Assembly: GCA_020796225.1 (NCBI GenBank)
Contig: CM036754.1
Coordinates: 19,792,867 to 19,856,866, forward strand
Origin: Arion vulgaris
Lineage: Eukaryota > Mollusca > Gastropoda > Stylommatophora > Arionidae
Length of the DNA: 64,000 nucleotides
Reading direction: 5' to 3'
This document shows, one piece after another, positions 1 to 11,838 of the stretch. Each line of letters opens with the position of its first letter. Within the stretch, counting starts at the first letter, position 1. The translations under genes were made by a program, and so were the position numbers. The notes under the pieces are model-generated. The model saw nothing but the letters and a program-made list of their open reading frames with translations, was not told the origin of the DNA and did no database searches.

Positions 1-600
1 TGACAATGATTAGCTTTGAAAGTTGAATATATAACACTAAAATATAAATATTATATCAGAATAATATAACAATCCTGTCATTTATATAATATCTCCTTAT
101 TAAAAAACATTATATATAATGAAGCTCATCATTTTGCCTTTAATACTTCAATCATTGTCCCGTGCACTATTTCTGGGGCTAGTTTACAAGTTCTACATAA
201 GATGTAACATTGCGACCTCTGACCTTTGATCGCTATTGCAATGATAATTGCTAAAACAATGTCATTTTCATTCACCCGGGAAAGATATATTCATTCTTAC
301 GCAGCCAAACTACTTCCCAGATAAACGAGGACTATAGCTCAAATAGTCCGTTTAATTATCGATTGAATCCCCAATTTTATATAAAAATAATATGAAATTA
401 TATAAAATAATAGCACTAAATAACAAACTTTCTTATAATAAGATTAGTTTTATGGAATTGTCCCTTGCATTAATACATCTTGTCTCCAGCAATAAATGCG
501 ACATTCGTGACCTTTGAGCCTGGTTCCCCTTTACGTCCGCTTCCGTGAACTCTGACCGGTCGACTGACGTCATTTGATCTAGGTTAGCAAGTTTACCCTT
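1..600. other. AT-rich intergenic sequence, nothing recognised
   Basis: No long open frame, tandem repeat or dispersed family seen elsewhere in the window was recognised here. Confidence 0.5.
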
Positions 601-720
601 TTTAATGTCGAAACACGTAATAACAAAGTATTGTAGTTTTACAAATTATAAAAACAATAACAATATACAGCAACGTTTCGACCAACAAGGCCTTTATCAA
701 GTAAACGAACAATGACAAAT
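600..720 (-). repeat. Penelope-like terminal motif, copy 1
   Basis: On the minus strand this carries TTGATAAAGGCC, a short loop and GGTCGAAACG, followed by a stretch ending in a TTTTACGTGTTTCG-like block. Related copies lie at 44140-44225 and around 52845-53220. The stem (GGCC/GGTC) followed by GAAAC resembles the degenerate hammerhead-like motifs found in terminal repeats of Penelope-like elements. The family assignment is inference; the repetition within the window is observed. The 64-codon minus-strand open frame here has no recognisable product. Confidence 0.4.
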
Positions 721-1011
721 AACAAAAACCCACTAACATATGGACGACTACATACAGAGGCATATTGGCAATATTTTTACGATTATCTGATCTCATTCAC
801 AAATTCGTGGTTTGTTGTCATGTGGGTGCCGCATTTTCAATTTGCGTTGCAGACAAGTCTTTTTTTTTAAATATTCTCTTGCCGCTCCTGTCGTTTGATG
901 TGTCCGAAATATTTAATTGTCCTTGATTTTATATTATTTAATAGTCAACCTCTTTAATATCAAGCTGTTGCAGAACAGAAGCGTTTGTTTTTTCCTAAAA
1001 GGGGTAATGAG

Positions 1012-2300
1012 GTCTAAGGTGCATAGTGACAACGTCGCGCCAGGATTAGTGAGCTGGTCCTAACCAAGATCATACCCCACCTCCACGTAATGACCCTGAA
1101 ACAGACAACGGTTCCTGTCTGCTAAGCGGTAGGTATCGAGGAGAGCTACTCTGGTATAAGTAGTTATGCAGACGCAGCTACATTGGATGAGATCCGCTCG
1201 CAACACAGACGAGTAGAATCCCAGAGTGACTATTAATGCACATCTCTCCCGGCCGATGGGAAAAGCTGAACAAATAAACATAAGGGATGAAGGGTGCATC
1301 CAGAGAAGAGACTGGGCCCATATGGGGCGAAACTCGGAGCCACGAGGTGGGAGGTCGAATTGAGTTGCGTGCCATGACAGTCTCGAGGCATAGTAAATGT
1401 GAGCACGGTGAGAAAACAGATAATAAAGGTGAGCAGGTACCAAAGTAGAGCGAACACGCATACGGACGATACACAGGGGAGCCCACCCGTGGGGACAGGC
1501 ATGCACGGTGCTTATGATAGAGCAACGAAAAGTCGTGGCAAACGTAGGGGTGATCGGACGCCCAAATTGTGCAGAAAAACTGGAAAGTACAGTAGAGGCT
1601 TGAATCCAGTGCAAAAGCTCCTACCGAATGGTGATAAACTGTGCACTGTGCACAGTGAGATAGAAATGGGTAACGTATCGCCCAGTAGAACAATGTGAGC
1701 ACAAGTGATGGGAAAAACAGGGACGGGTTCAGTCGATGGACGAGGGCACAAGCAGAAATGGGCGAATGGGCACCAAAAGAAACGCGAGGTGGCGAAGATG
1801 GGGTCTCCATCCAGAGAGCAATAACCGCTTTTCCCGTCGCAGATAACTACTACTGCCTTGTAGTTTGATTGGGGACAATCGAAGGCTAGTGGAGCAAACC
1901 GTACACAAAACTAGACGACAGGCAAACCGAGCAGTCCAAAAAAAGACTGGCAAACTGGGAAGATGACGCTCAACAACCCTGGAGGGAAGGTTGTCTAAGG
2001 GTAGCTACCCTAAAAGAATATTGCAACCTGCTGCCTTGCAGGTCGTCTGGGGACAGCCCGAGTCGACGGAGAGGGAACCCAGTAAACGCTGGCTAAAACC
2101 TGACACATCGCCGAAGGATAAGCACCAGAGCTCCAAATGGCGCTAAAGATGTGACGAAATACATCCATGCTAAGGCTGCAGGAATCAGATTTCCACATGA
2201 AAGTAGAATTTATGGGGAAATCTGGTACATCAGTCTTAGCGATGATCGCGCGCTCTCGAGAGAAAAAAAAGAGACAGAGAGAAATAAGAGAGAGAGAAAT

Positions 2301-2343
<43 letters not shown>

Positions 2344-2350
2344 AGTAATA
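1012..2350. repeat. GC-rich dispersed repeat A, long copy
   Basis: A compositionally distinct, GC-richer block. 1012-1280 is repeated at 8495-8765 and 8779-9030. 1300-1370 matches 9300-9570. 2095-2250 matches 55990-56160. The overlapping open frames on both strands have cysteine- and proline-rich translations typical of non-coding GC-rich DNA, and none resembles a known protein. I read the block as a mosaic of one or more transposon-derived repeats of unknown class. Confidence 0.6.
2262..2341 (+). repeat. GA microsatellite
   Basis: Imperfect then perfect GA dinucleotide run closing repeat A. A similar GA run follows the related segment at 56145-56170, so the run is probably part of the element's tail. 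Confidence 0.85.
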
Positions 2351-2704
2351 ACTTCCCGGAATAGACAAGAAATAGTAGCGTGTAGTAAAAGAGGGGCGTT
2401 TAACTAACGAACCAAAAAGTACTTCATAGCATACACAGCCTTCGACACTTCCTCAGGGAGACTGAGCACATATGGATATGCACTATGTGCTGTGAGGTAG
2501 AGTTCTATAATCAGTGACATTATCACCCTCGTTACATTTCACTTACCAGCATTCATTCACATGTGCTTCCGTTATATGTCACAGTTCATCATCACATCAC
2601 AAAATAGCTTGTCTTAAGCAGAACTACACCACCCTAAGAGTCCCTTGGAGTTTCTCTCTTTCTCATATGTCAGATGTCCCGTCTCTGCAGTCGTCGCGCT
2701 AAAA

Positions 2705-2915
2705 TAACCAGTTAGCCCTGAATCTATTTTTCCGTGGCCTTCCTCTTCTCCTCTTTGCAATGATACTTCCTTCCATACTGGTCTTCTCCAACTTTTCGTA
2801 TCTCTTTATATTTCCAAAATACTTCATTTATCATTTTTATTTGTAGCATTAGCCAGTTTTCTTTGATTTTGAGTTCTTTCTTGACATATGAATTATTCTC
2901 TTCTCTCTCCATTAT
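2705..2915 (-). pseudogene. LINE ORF2 fragment
   Basis: The minus-strand translation is lysine- and glutamate-rich and contains KENWLMLQIK, which aligns with the KENWLLLQIK stretch in the minus-strand fragment near 38940. It looks like part of the C-terminal region of a non-LTR retrotransposon reverse transcriptase protein. It is short, with no catalytic motifs. Confidence 0.4.
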
Positions 2916-2917
2916 TT

Positions 2918-3178
2918 TCTTCTACTTCGAACGCTTCATATCGACAACTTGTTAAACCACTCTTTGTGATTGGTATGTGATCTGAGCCTGAGTGCGATTG
3001 TACGTTGTGCCAGCTATGCGCCTACAAGTAGGCCAACACATCCGAGTTCTGCTACGCTTTTTATTTACTAGGGCAGCTTCTCTATCCCCCTAACTCAGTC
3101 GCCTCTTACAATATGCCGTGTATGTCGCAATGTTGCTATTATTTGCTCCCCTTGAGAAGCCCGGCAACACAGTGGCGT
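2918..3178 (-). repeat. SINE B copy
   Basis: About 260 bp of a family found at least ten times here. In the sense direction it begins near TTGCCGGGGCCCGCAAGGG, has a core reading CATGTCGTAAGAGGCGACT in better copies, and ends in a GAAGAAG tail. No clear tRNA A and B boxes were seen, so the head type is unresolved. Confidence 0.8.
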
Positions 3179-3179
3179 C

Positions 3180-3920
3180 TCCATCATCTACAAAGTTTTA
3201 TTAAATATTTTTTACTTCTTATATATTCTCAGTCTGTATTAATAAAACTTTGTCTTTCATTTCAAACACTCGATATCTGTGTGTGTTTCTTTATCTATCA
3301 TTCACACACAAACAAACACAACAACGATTGCCTTCTTCCTAAATTCTTTCAGATGACTTCACAACAATAAACAATTTATACTTGTTGGCGCCCTTGTCTT
3401 CTTTAGATTATTAAGCACTGCAAGCTCTGGTCTTATACTTGAAATATACATCTCAACATAAGATTACTCACCTGGTGCCTGCGGTCTGCATTTTTCTTTA
3501 AGCAGGTAATAATACTGTCAGTGTCTGTCTTTGATCTAGAATAAGTAGGCAACGATTGATGAGGATTGAAGATACTTCATCTGTTAAATATCAGATCAAT
3601 TCAAGTGTTGGTTTCAAATCAAGTGTTGTCTGCAATAAATATTCAATAACGTATCTAATTTGTCATAATAGAACACTTTTTTTTCATTTATAAATATTAT
3701 TTTCGTGGTTTGGCGCCATAAGATCTGATTATATTCATCGTGTCCATCTATTAAGATCTTAAAGAAAATTTTACCTCTTTTATTTGTTTCAAACATTTTT
3801 TTAATGTGTAATCTAGTTGTTAGCAAGGCATTTGTTTCTCATTTCATTAATAGTTTATCTATCTAAAACTTAGTAATTGTTTTTTGTGCTTTTGATGAAA
3901 TATGAAATGAAAATCGTGGC
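3180..3920. other. AT-rich stretch, nothing recognised
   Basis: Contains only short open frames without recognisable products. Confidence 0.45.
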
Positions 3921-3923
3921 GTT

Positions 3924-4090
3924 GCATCTACCTAGCGACAATCCAATATTAGATTTCTCTTGTTCCAACATCTGCATCTACCTAGCGACAATCAAACATC
4001 ATATTTCTCTTGTTAGAACATCTGATCTACTCAGCGATAATTAAACATCACACTTTTCTTGCTCCAACATCTGTATCTACCTAGCGTCAA
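3924..4090. repeat. Degenerate 50-bp tandem repeat
   Basis: About 3.5 diverged units sharing CATCTACCTAGCGACAAT, starting near 3924, 3974, 4024 and 4072. A poly(A) run follows at 4116-4134. Confidence 0.7.
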
Positions 4091-4134
4091 TTTATTTAAA
4101 GACTTGTTTCAAAGTAAAAAAAAAAAAAAAAAAA

Positions 4135-4735
4135 GAATCGATTCTAATAGATTTTTATTTGTGGGATATTTCCAATAAAATAAATCATATGTTCAGTCGG
4201 TTTACCATATCGATATTCTCAGTGTCTGTCGTGCTTTTTGTCCACACAATAGACACTTTCAATATGTAATTGAATGCAGTTTTTTAAAAAAAAATTGACG
4301 ACGTGGTGAAGAACTAAGTGGGCCCCTCTCTGCGACCAAATTACCACCGTTGATTGGAACCATGATCCTAACAAGTTCTGACTGCGGTAACCTTAATAAA
4401 GACTGCCAGGAGGCAGCAGAATGAATTACAATCGTCAAAGACAATAGCTATAGAGATGGAAGTCATGGTGCTTCAACTCAAAGCTTGCTGCGACTCCATC
4501 ATAATGCGTGTTGTTTTCCCAGGCTAAGCAAATAGAAAAATCATTAACCTTTAGGGTGTAAGGGTTTGTTAAAAAAGATTTTGCTGGTTGTTCATTTTGT
4601 CGACATGCCATCTGGCAATCTGACTCTCCCTGCCTGCATTTTCTAAGCGGCTTATTATTATTGCGTCAACTTTTGTTCTTTTTTGTCACATAATCAATAT
4701 GTAAGTATGTCTATTGATATGTGTTCATTAACACG
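4135..4735. other. Stretch with nothing recognised
   Basis: No dispersed family or convincing coding sequence was seen. Confidence 0.4.
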
Positions 4736-4754
4736 TTTATTACATTACTATCAA

Positions 4755-4802
4755 GATTAGAATGTTAGCTTGTTAGCTTAGTTAGTTAGTTGTTGTTAGT
4801 TA

Positions 4803-4897
<95 letters not shown>

Positions 4898-4968
4898 TTA
4901 GTGAGTGAGTTGAGTAGTAGTAGTAGTAGTAGTTAGTTAGTTGAGTAGTAGTTAGTTGAGTGAGTGAG

Positions 4969-5039
<71 letters not shown>

Positions 5040-5089
5040 CTTGAGCTGTCAGCTAGTAGTAGTTAGTTAGTTAGTGAGTTGAGTTAGTT

Positions 5090-5179
<90 letters not shown>

Positions 5180-5215
5180 AGTTAGTTAGTTAGTTAGTTA
5201 GTTAGCTGGTTTGTT
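4755..5215 (+). repeat. TTAG tetranucleotide microsatellite
   Basis: Long TTAG runs interrupted by TGAG, TAG and TTGG variants, grading into GGTT-rich sequence to about 5330. It is not a telomeric repeat (TTAGG or TTAGGG). A related GGTT/TTAG-rich block lies at 49110-49385. Confidence 0.9.
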
Positions 5216-5630
5216 GGATGATTGGTTGGGTTTAGTGGGTGGTTGGCTGGTTAATTGGTTGGTTGGCTGGTTAGTTGGTTGTTGTTGGTTCGTTGGCTTG
5301 TTGATTGATAGATTTGTTAGTTAGATGTTTGAGGTTGGGAGGTGTAAATATATATGTGCGCCTTGTTTAATGCACTCTGTAAGTTGGTATTCCTTTCTCC
5401 AATTTTGATTTTGGTGCCGTCACTCCATCTGTTGCGTGATCTACCTCTTGCTCTTTATTCAACAAATTATTTTAATGTGGCTCGCTGTAGTAGCCGATAC
5501 CAGAACCTTCTAATCAGATGACCAAACCTGTTACTCAACTTATGCACTGTGAATATGCGATGTTCGTAAAACAAATTCTTCCATTTGTAACATGTCTCAA
5601 AGTTATGAGAGTTACAACAAACTACCCAAT

Positions 5631-5892
5631 AGCCCGTGCAGTGCCGGGGCCCGCAAGGGAAGCAAAGAATAGTAACACTGCAACCTACAAGGCATGTAGT
5701 AAGAGGTGACTTAGGTAGGGGTCTAGGAAAACTACCCTAGAAAATAAAAGCTCGCAGAAATCGGATGTGCTGGCCTACTTGTATGCGCATAACTGGCACA
5801 ACGTACAATCGCTCTTAGACTCAGATCAGATACAGATCATACAGAGTGGTTAACAAGTGGTCGATATGGAGGGATCAAAGAAGAAGAAGAAT
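5631..5892 (+). repeat. SINE B copy
   Basis: Near full-length SINE B ending in a GAAGAAG tail. The 63-codon frame across its left end is accidental. Confidence 0.85.
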
Positions 5893-5954
5893 CTACCCAG
5901 TGCAAGCCTGGCCAGTTTGAGGTAGTAGACACAGCGCTATAATTTCAAGTAGTC

Positions 5955-6135
5955 TCTGTGACGTTAATGAATGGATCTCGCCTCTAGCCCCAAAAGTACT
6001 CGGTTCGCATCCCTTTTGAAGCGATAGGGCTATTTTCCCAGCAATCCCTGATCTCATTGTATTTGAGATTTAGTTCCTAGTCTTGTTGGAGATGGACGAT
6101 AAGACATAGGTCACATTCAAATTGAGTACGTAAAC
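5955..6135 (+). repeat. SINE K copy, 5' part
   Basis: Contains the tRNA-like head (TACTCGGTTCGCATCCC) and the adjoining block ending in GGAGATGGACGATAAGAC shared with 20960-21375 and other copies. The 3' half with its ATTG-type tail is missing. Confidence 0.6.
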
Positions 6136-6567
6136 GGACGCTTGGAGTATTGAAAACTGAAAACAATCGTCTGAAATATCACAATACTGAATATAAATTT
6201 GTAAAAATATTCTTACATTTTTTCTCAATCCTCAGAACTACACAGAAATCCTAGCAGTTTTCTTCTTTGTTTTTTTTTGGGCTTTTTTATTGGACTCTCC
6301 CTTGAATCTCCTTGGAAATATTAAATATTGAAGGACCGTTTGAGTAAACTGTGTCTCATTCTTTTGAAGAGATCTATCTACTGGGACATTTGAATGAGAG
6401 TTTAATATTTTGCTAGTCTGGGATTAAGTGCAGGAGACTGTACTTTCATCGTAGTCAAAGTCTAGAAGCTTTTTGTACCTCGCCGATGCTACGTAGCTCG
6501 TGTACTGCGAGTGAAATATGCATGTGCAAGAGTAGTTTTCTGTTTAGGAAATTTCAGCTTTGTAAAG

Positions 6568-6772
6568 TCCTACTCGGAAGTGTCACACCGAGTGGACCCA
6601 GTTACGGTTGAACATGTAAAAACTCAGAATGTCCTCATTCTTTTGATTGAGAGCTGCTAGGAATTTGTTTAAATGTATTTAGTTGCCTATGGCCCTATGA
6701 AGGCTTCCACGCTTTGATCGCAGTCAAGTTGACACTAAACTTGATCTTAGCCAACAGTCCGACTTGCAGAGA
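6568..6772 (-). repeat. U2 snRNA-headed SINE, copy 1
   Basis: Read on the minus strand, the element opens with TTGGCTAAGATCAAG, preceded by GTCGGACTG. These match the first part of U2 snRNA (CTCGGCCTTTTGGCTAAGATCAAGTGTAGTATC) with few changes. About 150 bp of unrelated body follows (GTGGAAGCCTTCATAGGG and onward), shared with copies at 27327-27525 and 27543-27738. A SINE with a snRNA-derived head is the best reading; such elements have been described in crocodilians. Boundaries are approximate and no TSD was found. Confidence 0.6.
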
Positions 6773-7071
6773 ATCCAAAGTTTTGTTTTCCTATGTAAGA
6801 AAGAGATTAGATCACACATGGTTGCTCATTGAAATGTAGTGAAGATGGTCCTAGCAAACAATGAATAGATGTATAATTTGAACAATAGCTCTTGAAAACA
6901 ATCTAACTGGAAAGTATCGTCATGAGTAACGATTCCATAACCATAAAACATGGGTGAAGCGTCCATGTACACTCTCTGGGAAAGTCAGCAGCAACAGCAG
7001 TAGCACCTACGTGACTATCTATCTTTGTCCTTTGACCTCGTTTGTATAAGTTACTATACACCAGTGGTTCT

Positions 7072-7762
7072 CAAACTTTTTTTCAGCTGGCAACTCATTG
7101 AAGATGAAGCAAGGCTTCCACCCTTCCTCATTTTTCCCAGCGAATTAACTGTAAATTCTATGAGCAAACGAAAATGTTTCTCATTCTGCGCTGTATAACA
7201 GTCAAATGAAAATCCTGGTATATCCTTTACGGGACTTCACCATCAACCACAATAAACGAGTTGTCGATTTTCTAGGCACCACTTATACCTTCAGTAGTTT
7301 GCCATTTCTTTCTGAACAGTAGGTCTATTTTTACGGTTCGTAAAATTCACGCAGACAGATTTGCTTCTAAAGTGACCGCCGAGACGTTTGAACCAGGTAC
7401 GCTTGGGTGACTTGGATCGAGCTCATTGCTGCTTAAGCTACAAACTCCCACTGATACCTACTTATAACAGTACTGTCCCCTAAACACAATAACATTGGCA
7501 GTGAGAAATGTAAGTAACAAGAAAAATTTGAGAAAAAAATGTCAACATGAGTCACATTCAATAATGTTCTTGGTTATTTGATGTTTGGAGTTTTTTTTCT
7601 GAACCAACAGTTGTAATGAAAAAAATTGTAACAAAAAAAAACAAGTTAGTATAAAAACTTATTGAAACATAAAACCCACTAATTTTCGTACCGTTTCACC
7701 CATCCCATGATACTGCCTTACGCCTCCCTGGGGAATCGCCCATTCCAGGTTGAGAACCACTA
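7072..7762. mobile_element. hAT-type MITE containing a SINE F
   Basis: The left end CAGTGGTTCTCAAAC is mirrored by GTTGAGAACCACTA at the right end, a terminal inverted repeat typical of hAT non-autonomous elements. No transposase frame lies inside. An 8-bp TSD is not recognisable (CTATACAC versus TTCACTAT), so one edge may have decayed. SINE F fills 7205-7453. Confidence 0.6.
7205..7453 (-). repeat. SINE F copy
   Basis: tRNA-derived SINE in reverse orientation. The tRNA-like head is at the right (GGTTTGAACC-type B box near 7390, A box near 7430) and the body reaches TATCCTTTACGGGAC at the left. Other copies lie at 16272-16459, 48318-48570, 58793-59035 and 61117-61350. Confidence 0.75.
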
Positions 7763-7769
7763 TTCACTA

Positions 7770-8210
7770 TCAGAGAACACAAAACTTGAAAACTACAGAG
7801 CGACTTAGATTTCCTAATGGAAAAAACAGATAAGGTTTGATGGAAAGTAATTTCATGTTTTTTGTATCTCTTGCAATAATTGTTTGTCAGAAAACACAAA
7901 ATTATGTTAGTAATATTTATGTTTTCATTGAAGATAAGAAATGCGACTCTGATGTAGCAACGGTATATATTTAGTAACACGTATAACGTTAAAGTGTAAA
8001 TTGTTTTCATGTTCGTCAAGTTCTATTAATGTTAAGTAAAGAAAATCTAAGTGTGTGCACTTCAGATGTATCTGCTATGATGTTGCTTTGTTACTTTTAT
8101 CTGATCTCCTATCTCATTCTTGATTGATTTTTGTCTAAACTAAACAAGAAATTTTCTAAATAAAAGGTCAACTCTTCTATCTTCTGATCATCTTGATTGA
8201 TTGATTGATA
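7770..8210. other. AT-rich stretch, nothing recognised
   Basis: A 107-codon minus-strand frame (7696-8019) begins in the MITE edge and has no recognisable features. I treat it as chance. Confidence 0.4.
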
Positions 8211-8212
8211 GG

Positions 8213-8490
8213 ATCATCATTGCACTTCTGGGAGTAACCATGTGTGCTCCGAACTGTTTCTTACAACAGGACGACAAACTCCGTAGCACCCGTGATGGTT
8301 CCCAATGTAATTTTTAAGATGGTGAAGATACTTTTGTAGAATATATTTTATTCTTTTCTAACGAATTTTGTTCGAGCAGCGATTTTCCAGCCTGCTCTTA
8401 TCGATGTTGAACTGACAAGTGTTCTTTTACGTGCTCAAATTGAACACGGGGTCTACGTTTTATCGTCCGTCTCCGATAGGACTAGGAACT
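8213..8490 (-). repeat. SINE K copy
   Basis: Near-complete SINE K in reverse. The ATTG-repeat tail is at 8200-8212. The segment GGAGTAACCATGTGTGCTCC and the block TCGTCCGTCTCCGATAGGAC are shared with the other K copies. In this copy the segment that expanded into the 22-bp array elsewhere is single and diverged (8378-8410). Confidence 0.7.
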
Positions 8491-8494
8491 CGAT

Positions 8495-9250
8495 CTACGG
8501 GGTCAAAGGCGCATAGTGACAACGTCACGACAGGATTAATGAGCTGGCACTAATCAAGATCCTACCCCACCTCCACGCAGTGACCCTGGTAACAGACACC
8601 CGATCTTGTCTGGCTAAGCGAGTAGGGATCGAGGGAGATCTACTTTGGTACAAGTAGAGATGCAGATGTAGTCCCGTTTGATGAGATCCGCTCGCAACAC
8701 AGATGAGAGGAATCACAAGTGACTATTAATGCACATCTCTCCCGGCCGATGGGACAAGCTGAACGGATATACAGGGTCAAAGGCGCAAGGAAAAAACGGC
8801 GCACCAGATTAACGAGCTGGCACTAATACCCTGCCCTCACCTCCACGTGGTGACCCTGGTAACAGACAGTAGTTCCGGTCTGGCTAAGAGGGCAGGTGCC
8901 GTGGGAGAGCTACTCTGAGGCAAGCAGAGATGCAAAGGTAGTCACGATAGATGGATCCGCTCGCACAGACGAGCGAACTCCCAGAGTGGCTATTAATGCT
9001 CGCCTCTCCAGGCCGATGGGGAAAGCTTGAAGGATAAATGTGGAACCGCGTGTGGCGAAACTCGGAGCCCGCGCATGCTCTCTCTTGAGTCCTCTCTCTT
9101 GAGCCGATGAGAATGCTGGGAGTCGAGTTGAACTGCACGAGGGACCACATAGGCCGAAACTAGGGCCCCTATCTCACGGATGTGGGCACGATTATAAGTC
9201 ATCGAAGAGACGTTGAATGGCGTTGAATTTGATAAAAACGACAGAACGAT

Positions 9251-9288
<38 letters not shown>

Positions 9289-9620
9289 GATAAACAAAAA
9301 GGGAGGAGGGTGCATCCAGAGAAGAGACGTGGGCCCACGTGGGGCGAAACTCGAAGCTCGAAGGTGGGGCTCCGAGTTGAGCTACGCGTGGGTCCATATG
9401 GGCCAAACTCGAGCCCTGGGGAGGGGGATTGTCCGAACAAATAGACATAAAGGGATGAGAGGTGCATCCTGAGTAGAGAGGTGGGCTCACATAGGGCGAA
9501 ACTCGGAGCTCTGAGGTGGGAGCCCGAGTCGGGTTGCGCGTGGGCCCACATAGGGCGAAACTTGGAGAGCAGGTGGGGGCCCGATTTGAGCTCTAAGCTC
9601 AGACAGCCTAGAAGCATGGC
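8495..9620. repeat. GC-rich repeat A, second cluster
   Basis: Two tandem copies of the 1012-1280 unit (8495-8765 and 8779-9030). After them come a short GA run (9257-9284) and several imperfect 60-bp-scale repeats sharing GGGCGAAACTCGGAGC at 9290-9600. Open frames on both strands are shadows of this repetitive GC-rich block. Confidence 0.65.
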
Positions 9621-9689
9621 GAATGTGAGAAGGATGAGAACTGATAGACACGGTACTGATATTTCAAAAATAAAATATATTAATAATTA

Positions 9690-10430
9690 AGAATGAAAGA
9701 CGAAAAAAATGTATATTGAAAAACATTCTCTCTTAAAATATAATGTATAAAATTATTTTTTTTTAAATCACAGCAAACCAAAAATATATAAAAGACATGA
9801 TCATAGAGCCTACAGAAGAAGTATCCTTGGGCTTATTTCAGGAAGTAACAACAGTTTTGATACATAACTATTCAGTTTGGAAAGTAATACTATATCTAGA
9901 ACAATATATGTACTATATAATTTAATGTACACGACTCTGGAAAACAGAGATCACACTGGAAAGTACACAGAGAGAAGATGATGATGACGGTGTGTTATCC
10001 AGAGGCGTCGCGAAGATTGGGGTGGCGAGTGATAGACTAGATTGCAGGAGAGAAAAAGAAAGTCATCTATTAACATCTTATCCTTCATCTTGTCTGGTTC
10101 CATCATGACAGGGAGATCGTCTTGTTCTATGTCTGTCTGCATCGTTGTCGAATGTCGAAGTTGTTGTTGGTTGGTGTGGAAAACTTGAAATATAATAGTG
10201 TGTTTGAGTTCCTATTCTTCCACATTTTTCTATCATTTGTTGTTGGTGCTTACAAATCGACTTCCATGTCTGGCTGACTGTTAACTTTCAAGCTGGGATT
10301 AGAAATTGTTAACATTTTAACACAAAGGAGGATAGTACGGTTGTGAGAGTTTTTTTTTTTAATCTACAACTTTGAAAGAAAGAACAATTATTGACTCATG
10401 ATGATTTGATCTATTTCTTTTCTCTAATCA
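9690..10430. other. AT-rich stretch, nothing recognised
   Basis: No dispersed family recognised. A 63-codon minus-strand frame at 9951-10142 has no identifiable product. Confidence 0.4.
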
Positions 10431-10795
10431 TGTCTTACCTCACCGCAACAAGATAAGAAGAGAGTTATAGAACGGGTATTTGTGTGTGCTTCATAAATAG
10501 TATTTCTCATAGCCTCTGTTTTTTCTGAGGTCCACCTTTTGCGTGAACGGTCTATTGCTTTGTATCCACCGTAGCAAAGTAGCATTGCTCTTTCAGGTGC
10601 AATGTCGGTTGGTAATTTTCTTATGTGGCCGAGCCATTTAATATTATTTCCTGATGAAGTTCAGTATAGTATTGATGTTGTATACACTTTTTTCCTGATG
10701 TCTTTACGTATGAACTGGTCTTTTATTAATACTCCTTCATTCTGCGTAGATACTGCATCTCTGTCGTGACTAGTAATGATCTTATCTGTACTGTA
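10430..10795 (-). pseudogene. LINE ORF2 C-terminal fragment
   Basis: Homologous at the DNA level to the better-preserved minus-strand fragment at 40010-40545: both carry GCATTGCTCTTTGAGGTGCA-like and ATTCTGCGTAGA blocks. Frameshifted. It lacks the array found in the homologous place at 12658-13440, so it is an unexpanded paralogue. Confidence 0.65.
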
Positions 10796-10799
10796 ATAT

Positions 10800-11147
10800 G
10801 AAAGGATGGATGTTTTAGTCTAAACTATCCGTAAACGTATTGTCAAATTAACACGTTTTCAAATCAAATTGGATTTCTTCCACGTATCTCATCTCATCGT
10901 CTCGTCTTGTGCCTCTCGTACCTTTACTGTGTCAGTGTGACATATACCAGATAAATCTTGTATGCGTTTCGTACATAGAAGTGTTTAGGGATTTCACTAT
11001 TGCAGCACTCCATCGTTTGCATGGCTATCCTCCTCCGTTTCTTTTTACTCTGTGTATCACTGTCTTTTGTGGTACACCATGCAAAAACAATCACGTTTTA
11101 TGGTCAATTTATTTGACCTGTTATCTGTGAATAAATTCTCTTGCTTT
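10800..11147. other. Nothing recognised
   Basis: A 73-codon plus-strand frame at 10909-11130 has no recognisable motif. Confidence 0.4.
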
Positions 11148-11387
11148 AAATATCATATCTGATTATGTACTTATTATAAATATCATATCTGATTATGTAC
11201 TTATTATAAATATCATATCTGATTATGTACTTATTATAAATATCATATCAGATTATGTACTTATTATAAATATCATATCTGATTATGTACTTATTATAAA
11301 TATCATATCTGATTATGTACTTATTATAAATATCATATCTGATTATGTACTTATTATAAATATCATATCTGATTATGTACTTATTAT
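11148..11387 (+). repeat. 30-bp minisatellite, 8 units
   Basis: Eight units of exactly 30 bp (starts 11148, 11178 and so on to 11358), containing CATATCTGATTATGTACTTA. They are almost identical; one unit has CATATCAG in place of CATATCTG. This implies recent expansion or homogenisation. Confidence 0.95.
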
Positions 11388-11479
11388 ATGGAAGGGAGGA
11401 GGGGGTTCTATGAAACTTTCATGTACTGTTTTTGCCTTTCTCTCCAAACATATTTGGCTCGCTTCACACGGGAGATATT

Positions 11480-11838
11480 GGACTATTTTTCTAGTCATCC
11501 ATGATCTAGACACTGGTAAGATCGAGTTTTTAGTCCTACCGGAGACGGAAGTTCACAGTTCAAGTTAAACGTCGGTCGTGTGGTGCCGGGGCCCGCAAGG
11601 GAAGCAAAGAATTGTATGACTGCGACCTACAATGCATGTCGTAAGAGACGACAGATGTAGGGCCTGGGAAGCTACCCTAGTAAATAAAAAGCATCGCAGA
11701 AATCGGATGTGCTGTCCTATTTGTAGGCGCATAATTGGCACAATATACAATCGCTCTTAGGCTCAGATCACATACAAATCATACAGAGTGGTTAATAAGT
11801 AGTCGATAGAAGCGTTCGGAGAAGAAGAAGTTAAACGT
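11480..11838 (+). repeat. SINE K fragment split by SINE B
   Basis: 11480-11572 carries the K block with CCTACCGGAGACGGA. A SINE B occupies 11573-11827 and AAGTTAAACGT is repeated on both sides (11562-11572 and 11828-11838) as its TSD. The B copy is therefore younger than K. Confidence 0.75.
11573..11827 (+). repeat. SINE B copy with target-site duplication
   Basis: Complete SINE B with its GAAGAAG tail, bounded by an 11-bp TSD. These are the cleanest B boundaries in the window: an element of about 255 bp. Confidence 0.85.

Noticed and set aside
1060..1810. Cysteine-rich proteins of 184-210 codons on the minus strand
   Set aside because: Two overlapping frames in a GC-rich dispersed repeat; composition is as expected from the repeat and no domain is recognisable.
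4755..5215. Interstitial telomeric repeat
   Set aside because: The unit is TTAG, not TTAGG or TTAGGG, and it grades into other tetranucleotides.
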